A DNA stretch of 64,000 bases from contig JAQXZA010000012.1 of assembly GCA_029226955.1 (NCBI GenBank), forward strand, positions 1-64,000. The letters run 5' to 3'. This document shows positions 11,889 through 22,912 of this stretch, piece after piece. This stretch comes from Clostridia bacterium (lineage in GTDB: Bacteria; Bacillota; Clostridia; Oscillospirales; Acutalibacteraceae). The notes under the pieces were generated by a model. That model saw nothing but the letters and a program-made list of their open reading frames with translations, ran no database searches and was not told the DNA's origin. Numbering within the stretch: position 1 is the first letter of the stretch; every line of letters begins with the position of its first letter. The position numbers and the translations under genes are program-made.

Positions 11889-13094
11889 ATGCGTATTGTA
11901 ATTTTTACGGAGGTGTTTGCTCCGTATGATGTATGCGGAATATCCAGTTATGTTGAGGTGCTTAAAACAGGCTTGTGTTCACTTTCAAATCAGGTGCTTA
12001 TTGTAACATCATCTCTGCATACAGAAAAAGCCGTTTTTAAGGACGTAATAATAAGATGTCCTGCAAAAAAAGTACATAATAAATACGGATATGCCTGTAA
12101 AAAATATGATGACCGCAAAGTTATTGATTTTATATGTAAATTCAATCCTGATGTTGTACATATAAATACCGACACAAAAATAGGATATATGGGTTTATTG
12201 ATTGCTGATAAGCTGAATTGCCCTGTTGTTTTTACAATACACGATTTTTTTATGGACAGGTTTGCCTGTGATAAATCAAAAATATTATGGGACATAAGAA
12301 CTTTTTTTGAAAAAAAGCATTTTTGTGATATGATTGATAACGCTGATGTAATAACTTCATCTTGCAGACGTGCGTCACTGTTTGTACAAAAAGCCGACAG
12401 AAACCGCAAAGTGACTATGATACCTACGAATACCGATATGGAATATTTTGATTATAAGCGTATATCGCCTCAGACAATAGTCAGAATGCGTCAGCGTTTC
12501 GGATTTAACATAAATTCTGAAGTAGCGGTATTTTCGGGGGATTTGAGTGTTGAAAAAAATATTGAATTTATTCTGAGTGCTTTTTCAAAATATATAAAAC
12601 CGTCGGATAATATTCAGTTGCTTATTGTAGGTGACGGAACAGAAACCGAATATTTAAAATCTGTATGCAAAAAACTGCACATTACCGACCGTGTAAAATT
12701 CAGCGGTGCTGTTGCACACTCAATAATGCCGGAAATCTATTCCGCCTGTGATGTTTATGTCTGTTCGTCGGACGACAGTCTTATGTCAATGTCAATTTCT
12801 GAGGCTGTTGCGTGTGGACTTCCTGTACTGATAAGGGAAGATAAGGAAAAATACAGCTATTCTATGATACAAAACGGTGTAAACGGTTTTGTATATATAA
12901 CTCAGGTTGATTTTGCCGACAGACTGAAAAAACTTGCGTCTATGACAACAGCACAAAAACATATTCTGAAAAATGTTGTAAGAAGAACGCTTAACGGTAC
13001 AAGCACCGAAACTATGGCAAAAAATATGCTTTCGGCTTACAATCAGGCAATAAAAATCCACGACAAAAAAGTCGGAATAATCAAAAGCAGATAA
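11889..13094 (+). CDS. GT4-type glycosyltransferase
   Basis: A 401-residue GT-B fold glycosyltransferase. The N-terminal Rossmann half starts MRIVIFTEVFAPYDVCGISSY and contains VVFTIHDFF. The C-terminal donor-binding half has LLIVGDGTE (about residue 250) and the E-x7-E motif in SISEAVACGLPVLIRE (about residue 300). Relatives of this layout make diglucosyl-diacylglycerol or phosphatidylinositol mannoside-type lipids, but the acceptor here is unknown. A GGGTGG ribosome site precedes the ATG. Single-gene unit ending at the hairpin at 13101-13131. Confidence 0.88.
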   Translation: MRIVIFTEVFAPYDVCGISSYVEVLKTGLCSLSNQVLIVTSSLHTEKAVFKDVIIRCPAKKVHNKYGYACKKYDDRKVIDFICKFNPDVVHINTDTKIGYMGLLIADKLNCPVVFTIHDFFMDRFACDKSKILWDIRTFFEKKHFCDMIDNADVITSSCRRASLFVQKADRNRKVTMIPTNTDMEYFDYKRISPQTIVRMRQRFGFNINSEVAVFSGDLSVEKNIEFILSAFSKYIKPSDNIQLLIVGDGTETEYLKSVCKKLHITDRVKFSGAVAHSIMPEIYSACDVYVCSSDDSLMSMSISEAVACGLPVLIREDKEKYSYSMIQNGVNGFVYITQVDFADRLKKLASMTTAQKHILKNVVRRTLNGTSTETMAKNMLSAYNQAIKIHDKKVGIIKSR

Positions 13095-13100
13095 TAAAAA

Positions 13101-13131
13101 CTCCGCTGTTATCGTAGTGATAACAACGGAG
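13101..13131. terminator. Bidirectional intrinsic terminator
   Basis: CTCCGCTGTTATC at 13101-13113 pairs with GATAACAACGGAG at 13119-13131 with one mismatch. A runs precede it and a T run follows. It separates the convergent glycosyltransferase and PARG-like genes and can serve both. Confidence 0.85.
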
Positions 13132-13140
13132 TTTTTCAGA

Positions 13141-13947
13141 TTATCTTGATGCCTTAAAGCATTTTTGAAACGGGTGCAGATTTTCGGGATTTCGTCCGCC
13201 AAAAACAGAAAATTCAATTGTTTCAAATGCGTTTGCGTACTTTTCTTCTGTCAGTACAGTTTTAAAATCCTTTGCAATATCCCAGGCGTTTTGCTTGAAA
13301 ACACCGCAACCCCACGCACCAAGAATGAGATAGGTTTTTTTGTTCTGAATTGCAATATCAAAAATCTTTCTTATTCTTCGTTGCATAATACTGCGGATTT
13401 TTTCAGTATTTTTAACAGGGTCAGCTATATTGCAGTTTACAGCCGCTGCGGTAATAACGGATACATCGGTATAATCAGCCGTAAGTTTTCCGTTAAATTT
13501 CCTGAAAAATGTTACATTCGGCGAAAAAAGCATATAATCCGAATAGAATATGCTTTTGTGCTGACGATTGTAGTCATACATAGGTTTTGCACTTTCACTG
13601 CCGATTGAAGCATACAGTGATGAACTTCTGCACAAGCTTTCTTCCTGAGCGGAAGAACCTTTAAGAAAGCCGCCGCCAGCATTTTTTGCCGACGCAAAAT
13701 TAAGCACAGCACATTTTTGCGGTACAGGACATTGAAAAACCGCAGTTGTAGTATCACGGTCATAGATATAATATTTTGTGTTGTACTTATCCGTTGGTTC
13801 AGCCTTAACACTCTGACCGTCAGGGTACAGAATAACTTTTTTGAGTTTGTCCATATCGAGTATTACATCTTTTGAATCGGCAGAATATTTTCCGTTTTGA
13901 AGAATAGAATTTGTTTCGTTTGCAATTATTATATTATTATTTGTCAT
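13141..13947 (-). CDS. Microbial-type PARG-like protein (TIGR02452 family)
   Basis: A 268-residue macrodomain-type protein. The hallmark is NAGGGFLKGSSAQEESLCR (about residues 95-113), the GGG-x(6-8)-QEE signature of poly(ADP-ribose) glycohydrolases. VLNFASAKNAGGG precedes it and LGAWGCGVFKQN follows (about residue 215). Bacterial PARG-like enzymes remove ADP-ribose chains; the target here is unknown. I chose the ATG at 13947 (MTNNNIII) because GGTGAT lies just upstream. The longer frame to 14004 adds residues unlike the family. Single gene. Confidence 0.87.
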   Translation of the reverse strand: MTNNNIIIANETNSILQNGKYSADSKDVILDMDKLKKVILYPDGQSVKAEPTDKYNTKYYIYDRDTTTAVFQCPVPQKCAVLNFASAKNAGGGFLKGSSAQEESLCRSSSLYASIGSESAKPMYDYNRQHKSIFYSDYMLFSPNVTFFRKFNGKLTADYTDVSVITAAAVNCNIADPVKNTEKIRSIMQRRIRKIFDIAIQNKKTYLILGAWGCGVFKQNAWDIAKDFKTVLTEEKYANAFETIEFSVFGGRNPENLHPFQKCFKASR

Positions 13948-14070
13948 AATATCACCTTTAAAATTTAATCGATAATTTAAACCGACACAGGCAACAAACA
14001 ACAAGCAACAGACAATTATATTAAATCACAAATAATTTCAGGTGTCAATATAAAATTTCAATAAAAAATA

Positions 14071-14105
14071 ACAGCCATATCTTCGTTTTTTGAAGATATG
14101 GCTGT
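14071..14105 (-). terminator. Intrinsic terminator downstream of gdhA
   Basis: A perfect 14-bp stem, ACAGCCATATCTTC (14071-14084) with its complement at 14092-14105 and a seven-base loop. On the minus strand it is followed by TTATTTTTTATTG. It lies about 45 bases after the gdhA stop. Confidence 0.88.
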
Positions 14106-14149
14106 CTGAAATTAAAGTATTTTTATGTACTTATGAATGTATTTTATTA

Positions 14150-15493
<1,344 letters not shown>

Positions 15494-15517
15494 TTAAAAA
15501 ATTTAAAAATTAAAAAA

Positions 15518-15577
15518 AGCATACTTTATGCCCAAAGCCGCAAAAAGTATGCTATTGCATCGACTTTGATGCAATAG
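15518..15577 (-). promoter_or_regulatory. Structured gdhA leader: stem-loop plus terminator-like hairpin
   Basis: On the minus strand a 10-bp perfect stem (CTATTGCATC and its complement, 15577-15552) encloses the hexaloop AAAGTC. It is followed at once by a second hairpin, AGCATACTTT...AAAGTATGCT (15553-15518), and then a run of seven T. The second hairpin has the form of an intrinsic terminator placed 36 bases before the gdhA start codon. The two stems share two bases. A hexaloop with A at position 1 and G at position 4 is what ANTAR antiterminators recognise in their first hairpin, but I do not see the second hexaloop. The antitermination mechanism is therefore open. Confidence 0.7.
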
Positions 15578-15579
15578 TA

Positions 15580-15608
15580 AGTTTATCACGATTTTTTTAC
15601 TTTATCAA
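15580..15608 (-). promoter_or_regulatory. Predicted gdhA promoter
   Basis: On the minus strand, TTGATA (15608-15603) and TAAACT (15585-15580) are separated by exactly 17 bases. Initiation about 5-8 bases later would place the RNA start in the 5' arm of the leader stem-loop. Confidence 0.6.
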
Positions 15609-15824
15609 GATAAAATTTGTTGACTAATTACCTGTTTTGGATTTTTTTCGGTTTTTTGAAAAAATCAGGGTATTATTATGATAATAAAATAAAAAAATAG
15701 TATCTGTTTTATTTCGATTTAAAAATAAAAAAAGAAAAAACTGTGTAAAATACAGAGAAAATACTAAAAATAAAGGTGAAAAATAGTGTAAATGTGCAAA
15801 AAATTTTTTAACTAATATAATTAC
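15609..15824. other. AT-rich intergenic region between gdhA and purC
   Basis: This divergent intergenic stretch is very AT-rich, with several A and T runs. I see no open reading frame, purine riboswitch-like core or other conserved RNA. It probably holds only upstream promoter elements for the two operons. Confidence 0.5.
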
Positions 15825-15853
15825 TTGCTTAAATGCCGCTCAGGTTGTATAAT
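15825..15853 (+). promoter_or_regulatory. Predicted promoter of the pur operon
   Basis: TTGCTT at 15825-15830 and a perfect TATAAT at 15848-15853 with a 17-base spacer lie 60 bases before the purC ATG. It is the only good promoter seen before purC. Confidence 0.7.
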
Positions 15854-15912
15854 AAAAGTTGTTTTTGAAGTCTTTTTTGACGATTTTTATATTTCGGGAG
15901 GAGTAATCCACT

Positions 15913-16626
15913 ATGGAAAAAGCACAGCTTATGTACGAAGGTAAAGCAAAGAAAGTTTACGCAACAAACGATCCTGACTATTGTATCGTAGAATATAAGG
16001 ACGACGCAACAGCATTCAACGGTCTTAAAAAAGGTACAATAACCGGCAAGGGTGTTGTAAATAACAGAATGTCGAACTTTATGTTCAAACTTCTTGCAGA
16101 AAAAGGTATTCCTACTCATTTTGTTGAAGAACTTAACGACAGAGAAACTGTTGTAAAGCACGTAAAAATTGTTCCTCTTGAAGTTATTATAAGAAACAAA
16201 GCAGCCGGAAGTATGGCAAAGCGTCTTGGTCTTGAAGAGGGTACGGAGCTTAAATGTCCTGTTCTTGAATTTTCATATAAAGACGACGCTCTCGGTGACC
16301 CTATGATTAACGACTCACACGCCGTTGCAATCGGTGCAGCTACTCAGGAAGATATAGACACAATAAGAAAACTTGCTCTTGAAATCAACAAGTATATGAT
16401 TGAATTTTTTGAGAGCGTTAATGTTGAACTTATTGACTTTAAACTCGAATTTGGTAAAACAAAAGACGGTCAGATTATTCTTGCAGATGAAATCTCACCT
16501 GACACCTGTCGTTTCTGGGATATTAAAACTCACGAGAAACTCGACAAGGATCGTTTCCGCAGAGATCTCGGCGGTGTAGAGGAAGCCTATGCTGAAATGA
16601 TGAGAAGAATAGGTCTTGGCAAATAA
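15913..16626 (+). CDS. purC: SAICAR synthetase
   Basis: Catalyses the ATP-dependent joining of aspartate to CAIR in de novo purine synthesis. The 237-residue length is standard. It starts with [35 protein letters not shown] and the SPDTCRFWD segment are family-conserved. A strong GGGAGGAG site precedes the ATG. First gene of purC-purF-purB-purA-glmS-guaA, all on the plus strand with short gaps. Confidence 0.97.
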   Translation: MEKAQLMYEGKAKKVYATNDPDYCIVEYKDDATAFNGLKKGTITGKGVVNNRMSNFMFKLLAEKGIPTHFVEELNDRETVVKHVKIVPLEVIIRNKAAGSMAKRLGLEEGTELKCPVLEFSYKDDALGDPMINDSHAVAIGAATQEDIDTIRKLALEINKYMIEFFESVNVELIDFKLEFGKTKDGQIILADEISPDTCRFWDIKTHEKLDKDRFRRDLGGVEEAYAEMMRRIGLGK

Positions 16627-16716
16627 AATAAACTGTTTTCAGAATTTATAAAATAGTGGATAACGCAGTGCATATTATTGCACTGCAAATCTGCAATTTA
16701 TTCAGGGGTGAACTTT

Positions 16717-18180
16717 TTGAGCATAAATTCACAGGAATATTTTTCCGAAGAACTCCACGAAGAATGTGGTATATTCGGAATATACGGCGATGATACTATT
16801 TCACCTGCATATGCCTGTTATAACGGACTTCTTGCATTACAGCACAGAGGTCAGGAAAGTTGCGGCATATCCGTGAATGACAGAGGCGTTATATCCAGTC
16901 ATAAAAATATGGGACTGGTCAGCGAAGTGTTCAATAATGAAATTCTCGACTCCCTTAACGGTCAGATGGCAATAGCCCATGTAAGATACTCAACGGCAGG
17001 CGGCAGTGTGCGTGAAAACTCACAGCCGCTTGTTATGCGTTATGTAAAGGGTACGCTTGCAATAGCACATAACGGAAATCTTACCAATGCCTATGAAATT
17101 CGTCAGGAACTTGAACGCAGAGGTGCGATTTTTCAGACAACGATTGACTCCGAATCAATAGCATATCTTATTGCAAGAGAACGTGTTACTGCCGACTCCG
17201 TTGAAACAGCAGTAGAAAGGGCAATGCAGCAGATTGAGGGTGCATATTCACTTTTGGTGATGAGTCCTCAGAAACTCATTGCCGCAAGAGATCCGCACGG
17301 TTTCCGCCCTTTGTGTATGGGTAAAATCGGAAATTCTGTTGTGTTTGCGTCAGAAACAGCGGCACTTGATGCAGTCGGTGCAGAATTTGTAAGAGATGTT
17401 GAACCGGGAGAAATTGTTGTTGCGGATTCAACAGGAGTTCGTTCTATCAGAACAAACTGCCCTCAGAAATCAAAAAAATCCCTTTGTGTTTTTGAATATA
17501 TTTATTTTGCTCGTACAGACTCCGTTATTGACGGCATAAGCGTCTATGAATCAAGAAAAGAAGCCGGAAGAATACTTGCAAGAGAATATCCTGTTGACGC
17601 TGATATTGTTATCGGTGTACCCGAATCCGGTATAGATGCGGCAATAGGTTACAGCGAGGAATCAGGAATCCCTTACGAAAAGGGCATAGTAAAGAACAGC
17701 TATATCGGACGAACCTTTATCAAACCTACTCAGAAAGAACGTGCAAAAAGCGTCCGTCTTAAACTGAATCCGCTCGGAACAACCGTCAAAGGCAAGCGTG
17801 TAGTTGTAATTGATGACTCTATTGTAAGAGGTACAACCTGTGACAGAATAGTCAGAATGTTGCGTGATGCCGGTGCAAAGGAAGTACATCTTCGTATCAG
17901 TTCACCGCCGTTTCTCTGGCCTTGTTTCTACGGCACAGATATTCCGTCAAGAGGAGAACTTATCGCAGTAAAACATACAATAGATGAAATATGCAAACTT
18001 ACCGGTGCGGATACTCTCGGATTTTTCCCGGCAGAAAAGTTGAAAGATTTGATTTTCAACAAAAATGAAGGAATATGTACAGCTTGCTTTACTGGAAAAT
18101 ATCCCACAAAAATACCTGATAAAATGCTTGAAGGCAAAGAACGTGGCGGTGTAAACTTTGACCGCAAAATAAAAAAATAA
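16717..18180 (+). CDS. purF: Amidophosphoribosyltransferase (B. subtilis-type, Fe-S)
   Basis: First committed enzyme of purine synthesis: PRPP plus glutamine gives phosphoribosylamine. I place the start at TTG 16717, six bases after AGGGGTG; a frame from 16678 adds unrelated residues and lacks a site. This gives 487 residues with a 16-residue propeptide before the catalytic cysteine (HEECGIFGIYG). The PRPP loop is VVVIDDSIVRGTT (about residue 365). Cysteines in LWPCFYG and GICTACFTG are consistent with the 4Fe-4S cluster of the B. subtilis class. Confidence 0.96.
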   Translation: MSINSQEYFSEELHEECGIFGIYGDDTISPAYACYNGLLALQHRGQESCGISVNDRGVISSHKNMGLVSEVFNNEILDSLNGQMAIAHVRYSTAGGSVRENSQPLVMRYVKGTLAIAHNGNLTNAYEIRQELERRGAIFQTTIDSESIAYLIARERVTADSVETAVERAMQQIEGAYSLLVMSPQKLIAARDPHGFRPLCMGKIGNSVVFASETAALDAVGAEFVRDVEPGEIVVADSTGVRSIRTNCPQKSKKSLCVFEYIYFARTDSVIDGISVYESRKEAGRILAREYPVDADIVIGVPESGIDAAIGYSEESGIPYEKGIVKNSYIGRTFIKPTQKERAKSVRLKLNPLGTTVKGKRVVVIDDSIVRGTTCDRIVRMLRDAGAKEVHLRISSPPFLWPCFYGTDIPSRGELIAVKHTIDEICKLTGADTLGFFPAEKLKDLIFNKNEGICTACFTGKYPTKIPDKMLEGKERGGVNFDRKIKK

Positions 18181-18259
18181 AACATTTAAACAGTCTATAA
18201 AAATTTCGGTTTTATAATTCATTTTATGAAACTATTATCAAGAAGGGACGGTCATAATA

Positions 18260-19690
18260 ATGAAAGACACCTATGAATCTCCGCTTTCGTCAAGATATGC
18301 AGATAAAGAAATGAAATATCTTTTTTCTCCTGACAAAAAATTCAGAACCTGGCGAAAATTGTGGATAGCTCTTGCCGAATCCGAAAAAGAGCTTGGACTT
18401 GACATCACACAGGAACAAATTGATGAGCTTAAAGCTCACGCTGACGACATAAACTATGAAGTTGCAGAAGAAAGAGAAAAAGTGGTTCGTCACGATGTTA
18501 TGTCACACGTTTATGCTTATGGGGTGCAGTGTCCGAAAGCAAAGGGAATAATTCATCTTGGAGCGACTTCGTGCTATGTCGGCGACAACACTGATATAAT
18601 TATTATGACTGAGGCTCTTCGCATTGTTGAGAAAAAACTTGTCAGTGTAATTCGTTCACTATCTGAATTTGCTGATAAGTACAAGAGTCTTCCGACGCTT
18701 GCGTTTACACATTTTCAGCCGGCACAGCCCACAACAGTAGGAAAACGTGCAACACTCTGGATTCAGGATCTTCTTATGGATCTTGAAGACGTACAGTATC
18801 TTCTTTCAAAGTCAAAACTTTTGGGTTCAAAGGGAACAACAGGCACACAGGCAAGTTTTCTTGAACTTTTTGACGGCGACCACGAAAAAGTAAAGGAACT
18901 TGACCGCAAAATCGCACAGAAAATGGGCTACAAAACCTGTTTTGCAGTTTCGGGACAGACCTATTCAAGAAAACTTGACAGTCAGTTCCTGAATGTTCTT
19001 GCCGGAATCGCACAGAGTGCCGCAAAATTCTCTAACGACATCAGACTTCTTCAACATCTCAAAGAAGTTGAAGAACCGTTTGAGAAAAATCAGATTGGTT
19101 CATCAGCAATGGCATACAAACGCAATCCTATGCGTTCAGAGCGTATGGCATCACTTTCACGCTATGTTATGGTTGATGTGCTTAATCCTTACATCACAGC
19201 CGCAACACAGTGGTTTGAACGTACACTTGACGACTCCGCAAACAAACGTATAAGTGTTCCTGAGGCTTTTCTTGCCGTTGACGCAATTCTTAATCTTTAT
19301 CTTAACGTCAGCAGTGGTCTTGTTGTTTATGATAAGGTTATTACACAGCACCTCAAAAAAGAACTGCCGTTTATGGCAACGGAAAATATTATGATGGACG
19401 CAGTAAAGCGTGGCGGTGACCGTCAGGAACTCCACGAGAAAATCAGGGAACATTCAATGGCGGCCTCACAGGTTATCAAGCGTGACGGCGGCGAAAATGA
19501 CTTGCTCGAAAGAATTGCCGCAGACCCGGCATTTGGTGTTACACTTGAAGAACTCGAAAACATTATTAAACCTGAAAAATATGTGGGCAGAGCACCTCAG
19601 CAGACAGAAGATTTCCTTAATGAAACCGTTGCCGAGGCACTCAGACCTTATGAAAATATGGAAACGGAAACGGCGGAAATAAACGTATAA
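18260..19690 (+). CDS. purB: Adenylosuccinate lyase
   Basis: Cleaves SAICAR and adenylosuccinate, serving two steps of purine synthesis. It has 476 residues with the fumarase-superfamily signature GSSAMAYKRNPMRSE (about residues 280-294). TSCYVGDNTDI and FTHFQPAQPTT are typical of the longer, eukaryote-like PurB form. It lies 80 bases after purF with an AAGGGACGG ribosome site and 30 bases before purA. Confidence 0.96.
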   Translation: MKDTYESPLSSRYADKEMKYLFSPDKKFRTWRKLWIALAESEKELGLDITQEQIDELKAHADDINYEVAEEREKVVRHDVMSHVYAYGVQCPKAKGIIHLGATSCYVGDNTDIIIMTEALRIVEKKLVSVIRSLSEFADKYKSLPTLAFTHFQPAQPTTVGKRATLWIQDLLMDLEDVQYLLSKSKLLGSKGTTGTQASFLELFDGDHEKVKELDRKIAQKMGYKTCFAVSGQTYSRKLDSQFLNVLAGIAQSAAKFSNDIRLLQHLKEVEEPFEKNQIGSSAMAYKRNPMRSERMASLSRYVMVDVLNPYITAATQWFERTLDDSANKRISVPEAFLAVDAILNLYLNVSSGLVVYDKVITQHLKKELPFMATENIMMDAVKRGGDRQELHEKIREHSMAASQVIKRDGGENDLLERIAADPAFGVTLEELENIIKPEKYVGRAPQQTEDFLNETVAEALRPYENMETETAEINV

Positions 19691-19720
19691 AATTTACAAC
19701 CGAAAGGAATGGTAACTTAA

Positions 19721-21004
19721 ATGGTAAGAGCGATAGTAGGGGCAAACTGGGGCGACGAGGGCAAAGGTAAAATTACTGATGTTCTTGCTGCCGATTCGGA
19801 TATGGTAATAAGATTTCAGGGCGGCAGTAATGCGGGTCATACCATAATAAACAATTACGGAAAATTTGCACTTCACCAACTCCCGTCAGGTGTGTTTTTT
19901 GAGCATATAACAAACATTATCGGAAACGGTGTTGCACTCAGCGTTGAAAATTTCATCAAGGAAATTAACTCACTTGTTGAAAGAGGAGTGCCAAAGCCGC
20001 ATATACTTGTATCAGACAGAGCACAGATAGTTATGCCGTATCACATTCTTTTTGACTGCTATGAAGAAGAAAGACTCGGCAAAAACAGCTTTGGTTCAAC
20101 AAAGTCAGGAATAGCACCGTTCTATTCAGACAAATTCTCAAAAATTGGTTTTCAGGTAAATGAACTTTATGATGATGTTGACGCTCTTAAAGAAAAAATC
20201 GACAGAATCCTTGAAGTTAAGAATGCAATAATAAGAAATGTATATCATAAGGAAGAATTGAAGTCGGAAGATATTTTCAATAAACTTATGGAATACAAGG
20301 AACTTCTTGAACCTTATGTTGCATCTACATTTGACATAGTACACGACGCTGTAACAAGCGGAAAGAAAGTTCTTCTTGAAGGACAGCTCGGTTCACTCAA
20401 AGATACCGACTTTGGTATTTATCCTATGGTTACATCATCAAATACGATAGCCGGTTATGGTGCAGTAGGTGCCGGCGGTATTCCTCCTTATGAAATCAAA
20501 GATGTAATCACAGTAGTAAAGGCATATTCAAGTGCAGTAGGTGCCGGCGAATTTGTCAGCGAAATACACGATGAGGCTGTCGCAAACGAACTCCGCAAGA
20601 GAGGCGGCGATGGTGGCGAATTTGGTGCAACAACAGGTCGTCCGAGAAGAATGGGTTGGCTTGACCTTGTTGCAACCCGTTATGGCTGTAAGGTTCAGGG
20701 TGCAACTCAGGTTGCGTTCACTGTACTTGATGTACTGGGTTATCTTGATGAAATTCCTGTATGTGTTGCATACGAACTTGACGGCAAGAGAATAGACTAT
20801 TTCCCGTCAACAACAAAGCTTAAAAGAGCAAAGCCGATTCTTGAAGTACTTCCGGGTTGGAAATGCGACATAAGAGGAATTAAGAAGTATGAGGATCTCC
20901 CTGAAAACTGCCGCAAATATATCGAGTTTGCAGAAAAAGCAGTAGGCGTTCCGTTCAAAATGATTTCAAACGGTCCTAAGCGTGAGGACATTATTTACAG
21001 ATGA
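19721..21004 (+). CDS. purA: Adenylosuccinate synthetase
   Basis: GTP-dependent conversion of IMP to adenylosuccinate. It has 427 residues. The N-terminal GANWGDEGKGKITD is the GTP/IMP-binding signature, and GGSNAGHTI follows with the catalytic histidine. EFGATTGRPRRMGWLD is conserved near residue 305. An AAAGG-like site precedes the ATG. The gene ends 19 bases before the glmS start codon. Confidence 0.97.
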   Translation: MVRAIVGANWGDEGKGKITDVLAADSDMVIRFQGGSNAGHTIINNYGKFALHQLPSGVFFEHITNIIGNGVALSVENFIKEINSLVERGVPKPHILVSDRAQIVMPYHILFDCYEEERLGKNSFGSTKSGIAPFYSDKFSKIGFQVNELYDDVDALKEKIDRILEVKNAIIRNVYHKEELKSEDIFNKLMEYKELLEPYVASTFDIVHDAVTSGKKVLLEGQLGSLKDTDFGIYPMVTSSNTIAGYGAVGAGGIPPYEIKDVITVVKAYSSAVGAGEFVSEIHDEAVANELRKRGGDGGEFGATTGRPRRMGWLDLVATRYGCKVQGATQVAFTVLDVLGYLDEIPVCVAYELDGKRIDYFPSTTKLKRAKPILEVLPGWKCDIRGIKKYEDLPENCRKYIEFAEKAVGVPFKMISNGPKREDIIYR

Positions 21005-21023
21005 GTTACAGGGAGGGTTAATT

Positions 21024-22850
21024 GTGTGTGGAATAGTTGGTTATATCGGCTATGAACAGGCTGCACCTATCCTTTTGCAAGGACTTGAAAAACTCGAATA
21101 CCGTGGATATGATTCCGCAGGAGTGTGCCTTTTTAACGGAAAAGAACTTCAGGTAGAAAAAGCAAAGGGAAAACTTGAAGTATTGAAAAACCTTACAAAT
21201 AACGGAGAAGATCTTTCCGGTACGGTTGGTATAGGTCATACAAGATGGGCAACACACGGCGAACCATCTGATGTGAACGCTCACCCTCATCTCAGTGAGT
21301 CAGGCAGATTTGCCGTTGTTCATAACGGCATAATTGAAAATTATAATCAGCTTAAAGAATATCTTATCTCAAAAGGCATAACATTCCGTTCAAAAACCGA
21401 TACGGAAGTTATAGCACAGCTTATTGAGTATTATTACAAAGACAATCTTATTGATACAATAATTAAGGTTCTGTCAAAACTCAACGGTTCTTATGCGATA
21501 GGAGTAATAAGTCAGGAAAATCCTGATGAAATTATTGCAGTCCGTAAGGAAAGTCCGCTTATTGTCGGACTTGGAGAACACGAGAATTATATTGCCTCAG
21601 ATGTTCCGGCAATTCTTGCAAAAACAAGAAAAATATATCGTCTTGAAAACAATGAAATTGCAATTCTTACCCGTGAAAATGTCAGAATTATCAATACGGA
21701 TAAAGAAGAAGTCAAAAAAGAAGTACAGACAGTAAACTGGGACGTAAGTGCGGCTGAAAAAGGCGGATATGAACATTTTATGTTCAAGGAAATTATGGAA
21801 CAGCCAAAGGCAATTCACGATACAATAACACCCCGTATTAAAGACGGCAGAGTTGTTTTGGACGAAATTTCAATCACTGATGAACAGCTTAAAAACTTCA
21901 ACAAAATTGAAATAATTGCCTGTGGTTCTGCATATCACGTCGGAGTTGTGGCAAAATATGTATTTGAAAAGATACTGAGAAAGCCTGTTGAAGTAGATCT
22001 TGCGTCTGAGTTCAGATACAGAGATCCGATTGTAGATGATAAAACTCTTGCAGTGGTAATCAGTCAGTCTGGTGAAACAGCCGACACACGTGAGGCTATG
22101 AAAGAGGCTCAACGACACGGAGCACACGTAATTTCTATTGTAAATGTTGTCGGAAGTTCGATAGCGTCTGAATCTGATGATGTAATTTACACATGGGCGG
22201 GACCTGAAATTGCCGTTGCAACAACAAAGGCATACAGCACTCAGCTTGCAGTAATTTATCTTATGGCAATATACTTTGGTGATAAACTTGGAAACATATC
22301 AGAAGAAGACTACAAAATGTATGTTTCTGAGCTTGAACAGCTACCTGATAAGATAACAAAAATCCTTGAACATAAAGAAAATATACAGTATCTTGCGTCA
22401 AAGCATTTCAATAGCCGTGATGTATTTTTCATAGGCAGAAACATTGACTATGCACTGTCGCTTGAAGGTTCTTTGAAACTCAAAGAAATTTCTTATATTC
22501 ATTCAGAGGCTTATGCGGCAGGTGAACTAAAACACGGTACTATTTCACTGATAGAAAACGGAACACTTGTTATTGCTCTTGCAACCCACGAAAAACTTAT
22601 CGAAAAGATAGTAAGTAATATCGAAGAGGTTCAGGCAAGAGGTGCTGATGTTGTATGTCTTGCGTGTGAAAATCATCAGGAAATCAAAAATGTTTCGCAA
22701 AATACAATATTCATTCCTCAGGCGTGTGATATGGTATTGCCGTCATTGGCAGTAATACCGTTACAGCTTTTTGCGTATTATGTTGCCTCTCTTAAAGGCT
22801 GTGACATTGATAAACCACGTAATCTGGCAAAATCAGTTACGGTAGAGTAA
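21024..22850 (+). CDS. glmS: Glutamine-fructose-6-phosphate aminotransferase
   Basis: Makes glucosamine-6-phosphate for cell-wall amino sugars. I place the start at GTG 21024, directly giving MCGIVGYIG with the catalytic Cys2, preceded by GGGAGGG. The longer frame from 20982 overlaps purA and is wrong. It has 608 residues: an N-terminal class II glutaminase (LEYRGYDSAG, HTRWATHGEPSDVNAHPH) and two SIS isomerase domains (ACGSAYHVG, ISQSGETADT). The C-terminal KPRNLAKSVTVE is canonical. Unusually it sits inside the purine operon, with no room for a glmS ribozyme. Confidence 0.97.
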   Translation: MCGIVGYIGYEQAAPILLQGLEKLEYRGYDSAGVCLFNGKELQVEKAKGKLEVLKNLTNNGEDLSGTVGIGHTRWATHGEPSDVNAHPHLSESGRFAVVHNGIIENYNQLKEYLISKGITFRSKTDTEVIAQLIEYYYKDNLIDTIIKVLSKLNGSYAIGVISQENPDEIIAVRKESPLIVGLGEHENYIASDVPAILAKTRKIYRLENNEIAILTRENVRIINTDKEEVKKEVQTVNWDVSAAEKGGYEHFMFKEIMEQPKAIHDTITPRIKDGRVVLDEISITDEQLKNFNKIEIIACGSAYHVGVVAKYVFEKILRKPVEVDLASEFRYRDPIVDDKTLAVVISQSGETADTREAMKEAQRHGAHVISIVNVVGSSIASESDDVIYTWAGPEIAVATTKAYSTQLAVIYLMAIYFGDKLGNISEEDYKMYVSELEQLPDKITKILEHKENIQYLASKHFNSRDVFFIGRNIDYALSLEGSLKLKEISYIHSEAYAAGELKHGTISLIENGTLVIALATHEKLIEKIVSNIEEVQARGADVVCLACENHQEIKNVSQNTIFIPQACDMVLPSLAVIPLQLFAYYVASLKGCDIDKPRNLAKSVTVE

Positions 22851-22912
22851 ATGACGGAATTTTCGCACGATACAATTACACTAAAAAATAAAAAGCAGAA
22901 TAGGGTGAAATT

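Noticed and set aside
15609-15912. Purine riboswitch before purC
   Set aside because: I found no three-way-junction core or conserved loop sequences in this AT-rich stretch.
21005-21023. glmS ribozyme upstream of glmS
   Set aside because: Only 19 bases separate purA and glmS, too short for the ribozyme, and no core motif is present.
20982-21023. N-terminal extension of glmS overlapping purA
   Set aside because: The catalytic cysteine must be residue 2; the GTG at 21024 with GGGAGGG upstream gives that.
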